From positions 992,001 through 1,056,000 of the forward strand of contig NZ_JAATJL010000001.1 of the NCBI RefSeq assembly GCF_011927905.1: DNA of 64,000 bases. The letters are read 5' to 3'. The position numbers were made by a program, and so were the translations under genes. Under the pieces are notes generated by a model. It saw nothing but the letters and a program-made list of their open reading frames with translations, searched no databases and had not been told where the DNA came from. Origin of the DNA: Arthrobacter pigmenti. Lineage in GTDB: Bacteria > Actinomycetota > Actinomycetes > Actinomycetales > Micrococcaceae. Below are positions 28,446 through 36,267 of the stretch, piece after piece; the first letter of the stretch is position 1; the number at the start of each line of letters is the position of its first letter.

Positions 28446-29434
28446 AGCCGGACGTCCTTCTTCGTGCCTCCGGTGAGGCTGTTGATCAGGAACACGAGTC
28501 CCGCAAAGGTAAGGGTCACGAGCGCGAGGATCACGCCCATGGCACTCGCCCGCCCGAACTGACCCTGACTGAACGCAGTGTCCAGGAGAACCTGTGGCAT
28601 CACAATGGTGGAGAATGCAGGGCCGCCGCCCGGGTTCATCGCTTCCATGTAGACGAAGGCGTCAAGTGCGAGGATTCCCATATAGATGTAGGCGGTCTGC
28701 ACGTTGTCGCGGATCATCGGGATGGTGACGCTGACTGCAGTGCGGAACCGCCCTGCGCCGTCGAGGCGGGCCGCCTCGTAAATCTCAGCGGGTATACCCT
28801 TGATCGCTGCAACGAACAGGACCATGTAAAAACCCACGAACCCCCAGATGATGACGAACATGGACACCGGCATTGCGGTAGCCACCTCGCCCAACCATGC
28901 GTAGTTGATGAACTGGTCGAGTCCGAGCCCGGTGAGTGCGCCATTGACCAGGCCATTCGGCGCGAACACCTGACGCCACATCAGGCCGATGGCGATTGCC
29001 GGGATCACGTAGGGGAAGAAGGAAACCACCCGGTAGAAACCGGCGTGCTTCAGGCCGGAAATCTGTCCTTTGCTCCTGCCGCCTACGGTCACAAGCGTCG
29101 CCAGAATAAGGCTGAGGATGATGGTGACGATCGGTAGCACAATCACGAGCACCACGTTGTTGCCCAGCGACTTCACGAAAGTATCGTCCTGGAACAGACG
29201 AACGTAATTGTCGATACCGATGAAATTCATCACCGGGGTGAATCCTGACCAGTCCGTCATCGAGTAGTAGAAGGCCTGGATGAACGGAGACACTACGAAG
29301 ATCAGGTACACCGCGAGGGGTAAGCCCAAAAAGACGGCAAAGAAACTGACACGGCCAAACGAAAAATTTCGACGGCGGCGCCGGCCACCCTTGCGAGGGG
29401 TGGCCGGCGCAGCGCGATCTATTGCTGCAGTCAC
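28442..29434 (-). CDS. sugar ABC transporter permease (MalF/NgcF-like)
   Basis: 330 aa permease of the MalF class with six or more membrane segments (VSFFAVFLGLPLAVYLIFVV, VVLVIVLPIVTIILSLIL and others). EAA loop: PAEIYEAARLDGAGRFRTA followed by VSVTIPMIRDNVQTAYIYM. The Arg-rich N-terminus (KGGRRRRRN) is cytoplasmic. It overlaps both neighbours by 4 nt and pairs with the next permease as the channel of the importer. Confidence 0.9.
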   Translation of the reverse strand: MTAAIDRAAPATPRKGGRRRRRNFSFGRVSFFAVFLGLPLAVYLIFVVSPFIQAFYYSMTDWSGFTPVMNFIGIDNYVRLFQDDTFVKSLGNNVVLVIVLPIVTIILSLILATLVTVGGRSKGQISGLKHAGFYRVVSFFPYVIPAIAIGLMWRQVFAPNGLVNGALTGLGLDQFINYAWLGEVATAMPVSMFVIIWGFVGFYMVLFVAAIKGIPAEIYEAARLDGAGRFRTAVSVTIPMIRDNVQTAYIYMGILALDAFVYMEAMNPGGGPAFSTIVMPQVLLDTAFSQGQFGRASAMGVILALVTLTFAGLVFLINSLTGGTKKDVRL

Positions 29435-30846
29435 TGTACTTCTAGCTTCTCAATCGAGTCGTCGTTACGGATGGCGTCGGTGATGGCCTGCAGTTCAGTG
29501 GTGAGTCCTGCAGCATCGATTTCCCCGTCGAGGAAGCTGTTCATCCACACCAGATGGTCCTGGTTCATGCCGTAGAAGTCAATGAAGGACCAGGTGAAGA
29601 CGTTCTCCCCCGCAGCCTCGAGGAGTTCAACCTGCGAGACGAGCGCGGTCGAGCCGAAGCCGTCCTCCGGCACGGTGCCACGCACAATGGTGGGGGAGAG
29701 CTTCGACTCGGTGAAGTTCGTTGCTGCTTCCTTGGAGAGCATGGTCCGCATGTACTCCTTGCCGCCCGCAACGTTCGCACCCTGCGAGGGAACGATGAAG
29801 GGTTCGCCCGCTGCGCTGTGCAGCGCTTCGTACGGCAGGGCCGGGCTGCTGGACACGGTGGGGACAGGTGCGCCGGTGAGCTGGAAGTTCTCCGCCATTT
29901 GGTCGCGCATCTCGTTTTCGATCCATGATCCGGAGGGGTAGAGCAGCGCTTCCTGGCCCTCTCCGATCCACTGTGCCTGCGCGGCCGTGAACTGTGTGCC
30001 GGAACCGCCGGGAAGCACGTAACCTGCTGCGATGATCTCCTCGAGCGCGGTGAAGACCTCCTGGAGTGCAGGTTTTGACCAGCAGTCTGCTTCGAGGTTT
30101 TCCAGCGCGAGACGAACCTCGTGTCCGCCTTCCTTGATCCCCGAGGCGATAGCCAGTTCAAGGTAGTAGCTGGCTGCTTCCTGGCCCCAGCAGAACAGGT
30201 ACTTGTCCTGAGCCTTGGCTTGCTCGCCCAGGGCCATCATCTCGTCCCAGGTTGTCGGTACTGTCCAGCCGTTCTCGTCGAACAGCGACTGGGAGTACCA
30301 GAGGGCATAAACAGTGAGCACATAGTTAATGGCAGCAAGCTTGCCGTCGAAAGTTCCTGGCTGCAGGACGCCCGGGAAGAGCGTGTCCCGGATGGTTTCA
30401 CCTTCGATGTTCTGCGCATCAATGACGTCGGTGAGATCCTCGAGTTGAGCGAGGATGGTAGCGATGCCGATAGCGTTTGCGCCCGAGTTGTCAATAACGT
30501 CCGGCGGGTTGCCACCGACGAAGCGGGGCTGAAGCTCCTGCGCCAGGTTGGTCGATGGAGCGACATTAACAGTGACACCCTGGTTCTCGGCCATCAGTTC
30601 GCCGGCGAACTCGGCGTAGTCGATGCCGTAGCCGCCATTGAAGATGACTACGTCGACCGTGGAATCAGCCGCAACTCCGAAGGGATTGGTATCCGAGACT
30701 TCGCCCTCAGGCGCGTTGCCGCCGTTCGGTGCGCCGCCGCCTGCGGCGCACGAGGCAAGCGCTCCTCCGAGCGGAATGAGTGCTGCGGTCGCGAGCGCGC
30801 CCTTAAGGAAGTTGCGGCGCTCGACCGGCTTTTTTGGGAAGTTCAT
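29431..30846 (-). CDS. ngcE: carbohydrate ABC transporter substrate-binding lipoprotein (GlcNAc/diacetylchitobiose type, NgcE-like)
   Basis: 471 aa extracellular solute-binding protein. The signal combines a twin-arginine motif (ERRNFLKGALATAAL) with a lipobox (LASC, Cys at ~33), so it is probably Tat-exported and lipid-anchored. The body is family 1/NgcE-like: VVIFNGGYGIDYAEFAGELM, LQPRFVGGNPPDVIDNSGAN, EALLYPSGSWIENEM. A GGAGG site precedes the ATG. First gene of the operon. No ATPase gene is adjacent; a shared MsiK-type ATPase elsewhere is usual for such importers. Specificity is from resemblance only. Confidence 0.8.
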   Translation of the reverse strand: MNFPKKPVERRNFLKGALATAALIPLGGALASCAAGGGAPNGGNAPEGEVSDTNPFGVAADSTVDVVIFNGGYGIDYAEFAGELMAENQGVTVNVAPSTNLAQELQPRFVGGNPPDVIDNSGANAIGIATILAQLEDLTDVIDAQNIEGETIRDTLFPGVLQPGTFDGKLAAINYVLTVYALWYSQSLFDENGWTVPTTWDEMMALGEQAKAQDKYLFCWGQEAASYYLELAIASGIKEGGHEVRLALENLEADCWSKPALQEVFTALEEIIAAGYVLPGGSGTQFTAAQAQWIGEGQEALLYPSGSWIENEMRDQMAENFQLTGAPVPTVSSSPALPYEALHSAAGEPFIVPSQGANVAGGKEYMRTMLSKEAATNFTESKLSPTIVRGTVPEDGFGSTALVSQVELLEAAGENVFTWSFIDFYGMNQDHLVWMNSFLDGEIDAAGLTTELQAITDAIRNDDSIEKLEVQ

Positions 30847-31145
30847 CTTCTTGCCTCCATTGGTAGGAATTGCATCCCGTGGCTTGTTTAGTTACTGCAA
30901 AGTACTGATTGAACGGCTAGCAAAGTGATCATGTAGATTCATCGCCTGAAGTAGATAATTGCGTGATCTGCGCCTCACGTCAAGTCTTTCAGCCCTCCGT
31001 TACAGGAGAGTTATAGCTTATTTACCCCATTCGGTAGAAGCATGCCGCTCTATCCAGTAAGACACTTTCTGACTTATGCTTGCTGTCTACACGCAGTTTC
31101 GCTCAATCAGCCTCATTGGGACTGATCAGGCCATCAGGGAGCACA
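30847..31145. promoter_or_regulatory. divergent promoter region between importer operon and DeoR gene
   Basis: 299 nt of lower G+C than the flanking genes, with no gene. CTGATTGA at 30905-30912 is repeated in inverted orientation as TCAATCAG at 31103-31110, one copy near each start, which suits a DeoR operator pair able to loop. No -10/-35 could be assigned with confidence. Confidence 0.4.
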
Positions 31146-31964
31146 ATGAATCTGGAAGCGGGTCTCAAACGGGGAGACCGCCTCAACGCGATCCTCGAGT
31201 TGCTCGCGCAGTCGAAGCAGCTTGAGGTAGAGGACATCGTGACCCGGTTGCACGTGTCCCCGGCAACCGCACGCCGCGACCTGGACAGTCTCGCCGCACA
31301 GCGCTTGCTGAGCCGAACGAGGGGCGGCGCAACCATTGAGTCGGGTGCGTACTCACTGCCCCTGAAGCAGAACCGGGACCTTGGCGCGCTGCGTAAGCGA
31401 GCCATTGCGTATGCAGCAAGTGCCCTCATACCCCGCGGCTCAGTTGTGGGCCTGTGCGGGGGGACCACAAGCACAGCTCTGGCCCAGGTGCTCAGCGTGC
31501 GCCGTGATCTGATGGAACCTTCGAACAAACCCACCCTCACCGTGGTTACCAACGCGATCAATATTGCCGCCCAACTGGCCGTACGCCCGAACATCAAGAT
31601 CATGGTGACCGGTGGAATCGTCAATTCCCGTTCGTCCGAACTGGTGGGCCCCTACACTGATGCCATCCTGCAGCATGTCGCCCTCGACTTCGCGTTCGTG
31701 GGAGTCAACGGACTTGATCCTGAGTTCGGACCCACAGTGACTGATGAAGGGGAAGCTGCGGTGAACGCCATGGTTGCACGGCGGGCAGCGACGGCGTATA
31801 TCGTTGCTGACTCATCAAAGATCGGCTTGCGTGCGTTCGCTACGATGACCGGTCATGCAGTCAGCAATCTCATCACGGACGATGGGATTTCGGAATACCA
31901 GCTGGCCGCATTCAGGGAGCGCGGGACCCGGGTGATTGTCGCCCCGGCTGTGGCCGAAGACTAG
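31146..31964 (+). CDS. DeoR/GlpR family transcriptional regulator
   Basis: 272 aa from ATG 31146, with GGGAG just upstream; the open frame starts 22 codons earlier without a ribosome site. N-terminal DeoR helix-turn-helix: RLNAILELLAQSKQLEVEDIVTRLHVSPATARRDLDSLAAQRLLSRTRGG. C-terminal sugar-phosphate sensing domain: VVGLCGGTTSTALAQVL, VTNAINIAAQLA, GVNGLDPEFGPTVTDEGEAAVN, VADSSKIG. It usually responds to a phosphorylated sugar. Divergent from the NgcE-like importer, so it probably regulates it. Confidence 0.9.
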   Translation: MNLEAGLKRGDRLNAILELLAQSKQLEVEDIVTRLHVSPATARRDLDSLAAQRLLSRTRGGATIESGAYSLPLKQNRDLGALRKRAIAYAASALIPRGSVVGLCGGTTSTALAQVLSVRRDLMEPSNKPTLTVVTNAINIAAQLAVRPNIKIMVTGGIVNSRSSELVGPYTDAILQHVALDFAFVGVNGLDPEFGPTVTDEGEAAVNAMVARRAATAYIVADSSKIGLRAFATMTGHAVSNLITDDGISEYQLAAFRERGTRVIVAPAVAED

Positions 31965-32038
31965 ATACTCAAACACTGCCCGTGGCTGGTCCTGCCCGGG
32001 CTTTGGCCGCCCGGTGCCGGTTGCGGCACCATAAAAGT

Positions 32039-32824
32039 ATGACAACCGTTCATGCAGGCGACCTGCCGTCCTTATCCATCGGTGCTCGACGCAGGGTCAG
32101 GATCGAGATACTCATTGTGCTGGGTCTCTCCCTTGGGCAATCGGCGGTCTACGCCGTCGTCGATCTGATCGACAAGCTCATCCAGGCACCGCTGGCCGCT
32201 CAGACCACCCGCCTGAACCCGGTATTGGATGACAGGCAGTATTTCGATCTCACCTATCAGTTGCTGGGGATCTTCTTCGCCCTGGTGCCCGTGGCGCTTG
32301 TCCTGTTTCTGCTCTCTGGTCCGGGAAGGTCGGCGTTCCGACGGATCGGCTTCACCTTCACTAACCCGAAGATCGATTTTGGTCTCGGGTTCCTGCTCTC
32401 CGCCATCATTGGCCTCGGCACCCTCGGCGTCTATGCAGCAGGCAGGGCCTTCGGCCTGACAACCCAGATCATCCCCACTGCACTCGATACCTACTGGTGG
32501 ACGGTGCCCGTACTCGTACTGTCCGCGCTCCGGCATGCGGTGCTTGAGGAGGTGATTGTGGTCGGCTACCTGTTCGAGCGCCTGCGGGAACTGCGCTGGT
32601 CCACTCCAGCCATCATCATTGCCTCAGCGCTGCTGCGAGGAACCTACCACCTGTATCAGGGGATCGGCCCGTTCATCGGGAACGTCGTGATGGGCCTCAT
32701 CTTCGGCTACGCCTACACACGAACCAAACGGGTGATGCCGTTGGTGGTTGCGCACGCACTGCTCGACATCGCCGGATTCGTTGGTTTCGCCCTCTTCGGA
32801 CCGGCGATGGGAATCGGCGGGTAG
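32039..32824 (+). CDS. CPBP family intramembrane metalloprotease
   Basis: 261 aa from ATG 32039 (an earlier in-frame GTG is less likely). About seven to eight membrane segments. CPBP/Abi motifs: LEEVIVVGYLFERL (the Glu-Glu pair is present, but Gly stands where Arg occurs in the EExxxR form), LLRGTYHLYQ and VVAHALLDIAGF. This is an actinobacterial variant of the prenyl-protease-like family; substrates are unknown. It converges with the glyoxalase-like gene with a 2-nt gap. Confidence 0.85.
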   Translation: MTTVHAGDLPSLSIGARRRVRIEILIVLGLSLGQSAVYAVVDLIDKLIQAPLAAQTTRLNPVLDDRQYFDLTYQLLGIFFALVPVALVLFLLSGPGRSAFRRIGFTFTNPKIDFGLGFLLSAIIGLGTLGVYAAGRAFGLTTQIIPTALDTYWWTVPVLVLSALRHAVLEEVIVVGYLFERLRELRWSTPAIIIASALLRGTYHLYQGIGPFIGNVVMGLIFGYAYTRTKRVMPLVVAHALLDIAGFVGFALFGPAMGIGG

Positions 32825-32826
32825 CT

Positions 32827-33468
32827 CTAGATCTGAACTGAACCCTGTCCGGTCTCGAAAGTGACCGACATGATTCCCGGGGTTCCGTTGGGTGCGATCC
32901 AGGCGACGTCGACGTCGTCAAGCGGGTGGGTAGGAGGCGTACCGAGCCACTCAGTTACCCGGTCGGCAGAGCCGGCAATAGTAAGGGCGCTCAGCCTGAC
33001 TGAAGCCGGCCGTGCCTGCGAGGGATGAATGGCTTCGGTGCCGTTGTCCCAGCGGATCATGTAGGGCACCTGCGGGTCCGAGATGAGGCCTTTGATGCCG
33101 ATCTGCTGCCAGGTGAGCTCCTGCCCGTCCGGGAACTTCCGGTTGCCGGGAACGGCGCTGCGGCCGAGGCGCTCCTCGAACGGCGTGAGGTCATCAACCG
33201 CGACGCACCAGCCCATCCAGCCGCCGCCGGCCTCGGAACGGGCGCGGACAGCCTGTCCGAAAGGCGCCTTGTCCGACGCAGGGTGGTCGAGTACCTCAAC
33301 CACCTCGAGGTACTGGCCGTTCACCAGCGGAAAGATCATGTTGCGGGTTCCGAATCGAGGGTGAACTCCACCCTTGACGAATTCGATTCCCAAAGCTTCG
33401 GAGATCCGCTCCGCCGTGGCAGAGAGACCGTCAGGTTCACAGGCGTAAGAGACATGATCCAGGCGCAT
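32827..33468 (-). CDS. glyoxalase-like domain protein (VOC superfamily)
   Basis: 213 aa. The N-terminus RLDHVSYACEPDGLSATAERI and the central EVVEVLDHPASDKAPFGQAV match the Glyoxalase_3-type fold found in actinobacteria as a stand-alone protein of about 210 residues. A metal-binding His is visible near the start (LDHV). Reaction unknown. It converges with the CPBP gene and is divergent from the riboswitch-metX unit. Confidence 0.82.
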   Translation of the reverse strand: MRLDHVSYACEPDGLSATAERISEALGIEFVKGGVHPRFGTRNMIFPLVNGQYLEVVEVLDHPASDKAPFGQAVRARSEAGGGWMGWCVAVDDLTPFEERLGRSAVPGNRKFPDGQELTWQQIGIKGLISDPQVPYMIRWDNGTEAIHPSQARPASVRLSALTIAGSADRVTEWLGTPPTHPLDDVDVAWIAPNGTPGIMSVTFETGQGSVQI

Positions 33469-33501
33469 GGCCCCATTTTGGCACTTTGTGATGGAGGCCT
33501 C

Positions 33502-33521
33502 GACTTAGGGTTACCTAAGTC
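33502..33521. repeat. 8-bp palindrome GACTTAGG-N4-CCTAAGTC
   Basis: Perfect arms GACTTAGG (33502-33509) and CCTAAGTC (33514-33521) with a GTTA loop, 34 nt upstream of the glyoxalase-like start. It could be an operator. It shares TTAGG/CCTAA with iron-regulator boxes but with the wrong spacing (4 instead of 9). Confidence 0.45.
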
Positions 33522-33644
33522 ACAGACGCTCCCGGGTAGCCCCAAGCTAAATCCAAGGTTTTGCGCGGATAGTTTGCCGGACAGGAAGACCGGTTCCGAG
33601 ACCGCCGGCGCTTCCTGCCAGGGACCTTCGAAACGGAAGTCCCC

Positions 33645-33691
33645 CTTGAGTGGAGTCGCCCCCTTCCAGGGACACGGCGGCTCCACTCAAG
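33645..33691. repeat. 16-bp inverted repeat in the metX upstream region
   Basis: CTTGAGTGGAGTCGCC (33645-33660) pairs with GGCGGCTCCACTCAAG (33676-33691), with one G-U pair and a 15-nt loop. It sits about 98 nt upstream of the riboswitch and is not part of it. It may be a terminator-like or REP-type element; no T-tract follows. Confidence 0.55.
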
Positions 33692-33784
33692 CATGTTGCA
33701 CGGCATTCCTGCTTCCGTCCACAGGCCGGAAATTCACCCCGGGTCACATTAGTTGCCCAATTCCGCACCGTCGGGTTTTCTTGT

Positions 33785-33910
33785 ACCAGGTCACGAGTGA
33801 CAGTACGGCGCGTTGCGCCGCCAGCCCCGGCTTGCTGTCCGGCAACCCTCCTTCGCGGTGGGGTGCCCCGGGTGACGACCAGGCGATGCACGAACGGTGC
33901 AGGCGCAAGC
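33785..33910 (+). ncRNA. SAM riboswitch (SAM-IV / SAM-I clan) upstream of metX
   Basis: The core reads GGTCACGAGTG (33789), AGCCCCGGCTTGCTGTCCGG, CAACCCTCC, CGCGGTGGGGTGCCCCGG, then GTGACGACC (33872-33880). The P1 arms are GGTC/GACC. A further hairpin GCAC-N5-GTGC (33887-33899) follows P1, as in SAM-IV. This matches my memory of the actinomycete SAM-IV consensus. It should reduce metX expression when S-adenosylmethionine is high; the likely start and its GAAGG lie just downstream. Confidence 0.85.
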
Positions 33911-33932
33911 GCGATTTACGAAGGTGGCACTC

Positions 33933-35084
33933 TTGACAGGCACTACAACGACCCAGGCGCAGCCGCGGCCGGATCTGGACGGGGACGCTTCCATCCGGCG
34001 GTTATCTATCGGTCCGATGACGCTCGAGGCTGGAGGGCACCTGCCCGACGTCGTTCTTGCATATGAGACCTGGGGGAGCCTGAACGCGGATGCCTCCAAC
34101 GCGGTCCTGATCGAGCACGCGCTCACGGGCAGTTCACACGTTGCACGGGGGGACTCTGAGGAGGAGGGCTGGTGGGACGGCCTGGTTGGCCCGGGCCGCA
34201 CCATCGACACCGATCGCTTCCTCGTTGTGTCCATCAATATGCTCGGCGGCTGTTACGGCTCTACGGGACCTGCGTCCCTGCACCCGGATGGGAAACCGTG
34301 GGGTTCGCGCTTCCCGTTTGTCACGGTCCGCGATTCCGTGCGGGCTGAGGCATTGCTCGCGGATCTGCTGGGAGTTCCATCCTGGCATTCGGTGATCGGC
34401 GGATCAATGGGCGGCGCCCGTGCACTTGAGTGGGCGCTCATCTACCCCGACCGCGTCCAGCGCTGTGCAGTCATTGCATGTGCGGCAGCGAGCACAGCCG
34501 AGCAGATTGCATTCGCACAGGCACAGGTGCAGGCAATCCGGCTGGACCCGCAGTTCGCGCAGGGAGACTACTACGGCACCGTCGGGCCTGAGGGCGGCCT
34601 CGGACTCGCCCGGCGGATCGCGCACATCACCTACCGGTCCGAACCCGAGTTCACCCACCGGTTCGGGCGCGCCGCGCAGGGTGCGGAGGAGCCGTTCGGA
34701 TCCCCGCTTCCGGCGGAGCGTGGCCGCTACCAGATTGAAAGTTATCTCGACCATCAGGCAGACAAACTCGTCCGGCGCTTCGACGCCAACAGCTACATTG
34801 TCCTCACCGAGGCACTCATGAGCCACGACGCGGCACGTGACCGCGGCAGCCTTCCCGAAGCGCTGAGCAAGGCACAGGCGCAGTTCTTCATCGCGGCCGT
34901 CGATTCCGACCGGCTCTACTGGCCCGCGCAGTCACACGAACTCGCGACCGCGCTGCCGGGCGAAGTGACGGTACACACGATCACTTCGCCAATAGGCCAC
35001 GACGCGTTCCTGACCGAGATAGCGCAGCTTGAGCCCGCGCTGCATGCGGCTTTCTACGAGGACGACGACGACGGCGCCGCGTAG
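33933..35084 (+). CDS. metX: homoserine O-acetyltransferase MetX
   Basis: 383 aa from TTG 33933, chosen because GAAGG lies 8 nt upstream. The GTG at 33897 lies inside the riboswitch, and GTG 33924 is too close to the ribosome site. It acetylates L-homoserine for methionine synthesis. Alpha/beta-hydrolase motifs: LIEHALTGSSHVARG, the nucleophile elbow GGSMGGARALEWAL, DSDRLYWPAQ (Asp) and IGHDAFLTE (His). The sulfhydrylase metY is not adjacent. Controlled by the upstream SAM riboswitch. Confidence 0.93.
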   Translation: MTGTTTTQAQPRPDLDGDASIRRLSIGPMTLEAGGHLPDVVLAYETWGSLNADASNAVLIEHALTGSSHVARGDSEEEGWWDGLVGPGRTIDTDRFLVVSINMLGGCYGSTGPASLHPDGKPWGSRFPFVTVRDSVRAEALLADLLGVPSWHSVIGGSMGGARALEWALIYPDRVQRCAVIACAAASTAEQIAFAQAQVQAIRLDPQFAQGDYYGTVGPEGGLGLARRIAHITYRSEPEFTHRFGRAAQGAEEPFGSPLPAERGRYQIESYLDHQADKLVRRFDANSYIVLTEALMSHDAARDRGSLPEALSKAQAQFFIAAVDSDRLYWPAQSHELATALPGEVTVHTITSPIGHDAFLTEIAQLEPALHAAFYEDDDDGAA

Positions 35085-35104
35085 CACTCAGTGACGCGTA
35101 ACGT

Positions 35105-36205
35105 TCAGCGCCACCGGACGTTCAGCGCACGTCCAAGGAAATCTCCGTACTTCCGCACCGCGTCTTCCAGTGCCGCAGCCTCCGCCTCATCAAAGGGACG
35201 ATCGGTGACGATATCCAGGATCGCTTCCCGTGGGCCCAGGGTGTGTTTCCACCCACCCGCCACCTGTCCGTTGAGAAGGATGAGGTGCCCGGACAGGCGG
35301 GCCGGGCTGCTCGTCAACGGCGGCGCACCAAAGAATCGGGTGGGTGTGTAACCCATGACGAACTCGTCATAGCACTGGATGAGGTCTACCACGGGGGTCT
35401 CCGGGGGCCGGATAGCCAACGGTTCCACCGGGACAACGAACCTCTGCCCGCCGATCTCTTCGGAGGTGAGGAGATCGTCGGCCTCCCGCAACCCCTCGCG
35501 CACGTCGGCGAGCGTAAGCCCTGACCAGAGGGAGCAGTCCTTGACCGTAGCCGGCGCGCGGCCGCCGAAGTAGCGGATCACCAGTTCGCGCAGTGCTTCA
35601 GTCCGATCGAATTCTCTGCCGGAAGGGATGCGGACGGACCCGCCCGTGGGGGCGGGCTCCACTCTTGCTTCGAACGCGGCATAGGTTTGCCTGACGGTCC
35701 CGCCGGCACTGACGCGGGGCGTTCCGCTGATCAGTACCCGATCGAGTTCGGCCGCCATAAGGAAGCTGCCGAGCGCTGGTCCGGCTGATGGCAGGGAGGC
35801 CGCTTCCAATGCTGTTGCCAGTTCGTCGCGGGTTCGATGGGAACCGTCCGCCACACACGCCCCAAGGACAGCAGTTCCGGACCGTAGGGTGGCTTCATCA
35901 AGTCCCCACTGCCTGATCACTGAACGCATAGTCATCTTTACCCGCGGCGCCGTGAGCTGCAGCAACCAGGCGGCGTCCCAGCGGTGGACGAAGTGCCAGG
36001 TGGGCCTGAGCACGTGTGTCCTCAGGAGCAAGCCGTCCGCATACAGCCGGTCAATAGTGGCGGCCGTTTCACCGGCGCTCCGCTGGGCAAGGGACCAGCG
36101 CGCATAGGTGAACTCCTGCGCCTGCATCGCGCCGAGCTCACGGAGCACCGCAGCCGCGGGTTGGTCGCGAGTGCCCCAGAGGTGCTGGCGCAGCAGGCGC
36201 CGCAT
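35105..36205 (-). CDS. HTH_42 winged-helix protein, putative DNA glycosylase (AlkZ/YcaQ superfamily)
   Basis: 366 aa from ATG 36205 (MRRLLRQHLWG); an in-frame GTG at 36265 is possible. Members of this family contain three winged helices. The catalytic-type QxQ motif is present in LGAMQAQEFTYARWSL (Gln28, Gln30), the position used by the AlkZ-type interstrand-crosslink and alkyl-base glycosylases. Other family blocks: LLRTHVLRPTWHFVH, CYDEFVMGYTPTRFFG and FLLNG-like HLILLNGQVAGGWKH. DNA repair activity is inferred from the motif. Confidence 0.82.
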   Translation of the reverse strand: MRRLLRQHLWGTRDQPAAAVLRELGAMQAQEFTYARWSLAQRSAGETAATIDRLYADGLLLRTHVLRPTWHFVHRWDAAWLLQLTAPRVKMTMRSVIRQWGLDEATLRSGTAVLGACVADGSHRTRDELATALEAASLPSAGPALGSFLMAAELDRVLISGTPRVSAGGTVRQTYAAFEARVEPAPTGGSVRIPSGREFDRTEALRELVIRYFGGRAPATVKDCSLWSGLTLADVREGLREADDLLTSEEIGGQRFVVPVEPLAIRPPETPVVDLIQCYDEFVMGYTPTRFFGAPPLTSSPARLSGHLILLNGQVAGGWKHTLGPREAILDIVTDRPFDEAEAAALEDAVRKYGDFLGRALNVRWR

Positions 36206-36267
36206 GCCGACGTCGTGCCCTGGTTGATGCAGTGCAGGATCCGGAGCAACCTGTCCGTGCGGCACGC

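Noticed and set aside
33502-33521. IdeR/DtxR iron box
   Set aside because: The half-sites TTAGG and CCTAA are present but separated by 4 nt instead of 9, so the 19-bp box consensus is not met.
33897-33932. Use of GTG 33897 as the metX start
   Set aside because: This codon lies in the riboswitch hairpin after P1 and lacks a ribosome site; TTG 33933 has GAAGG at good distance.
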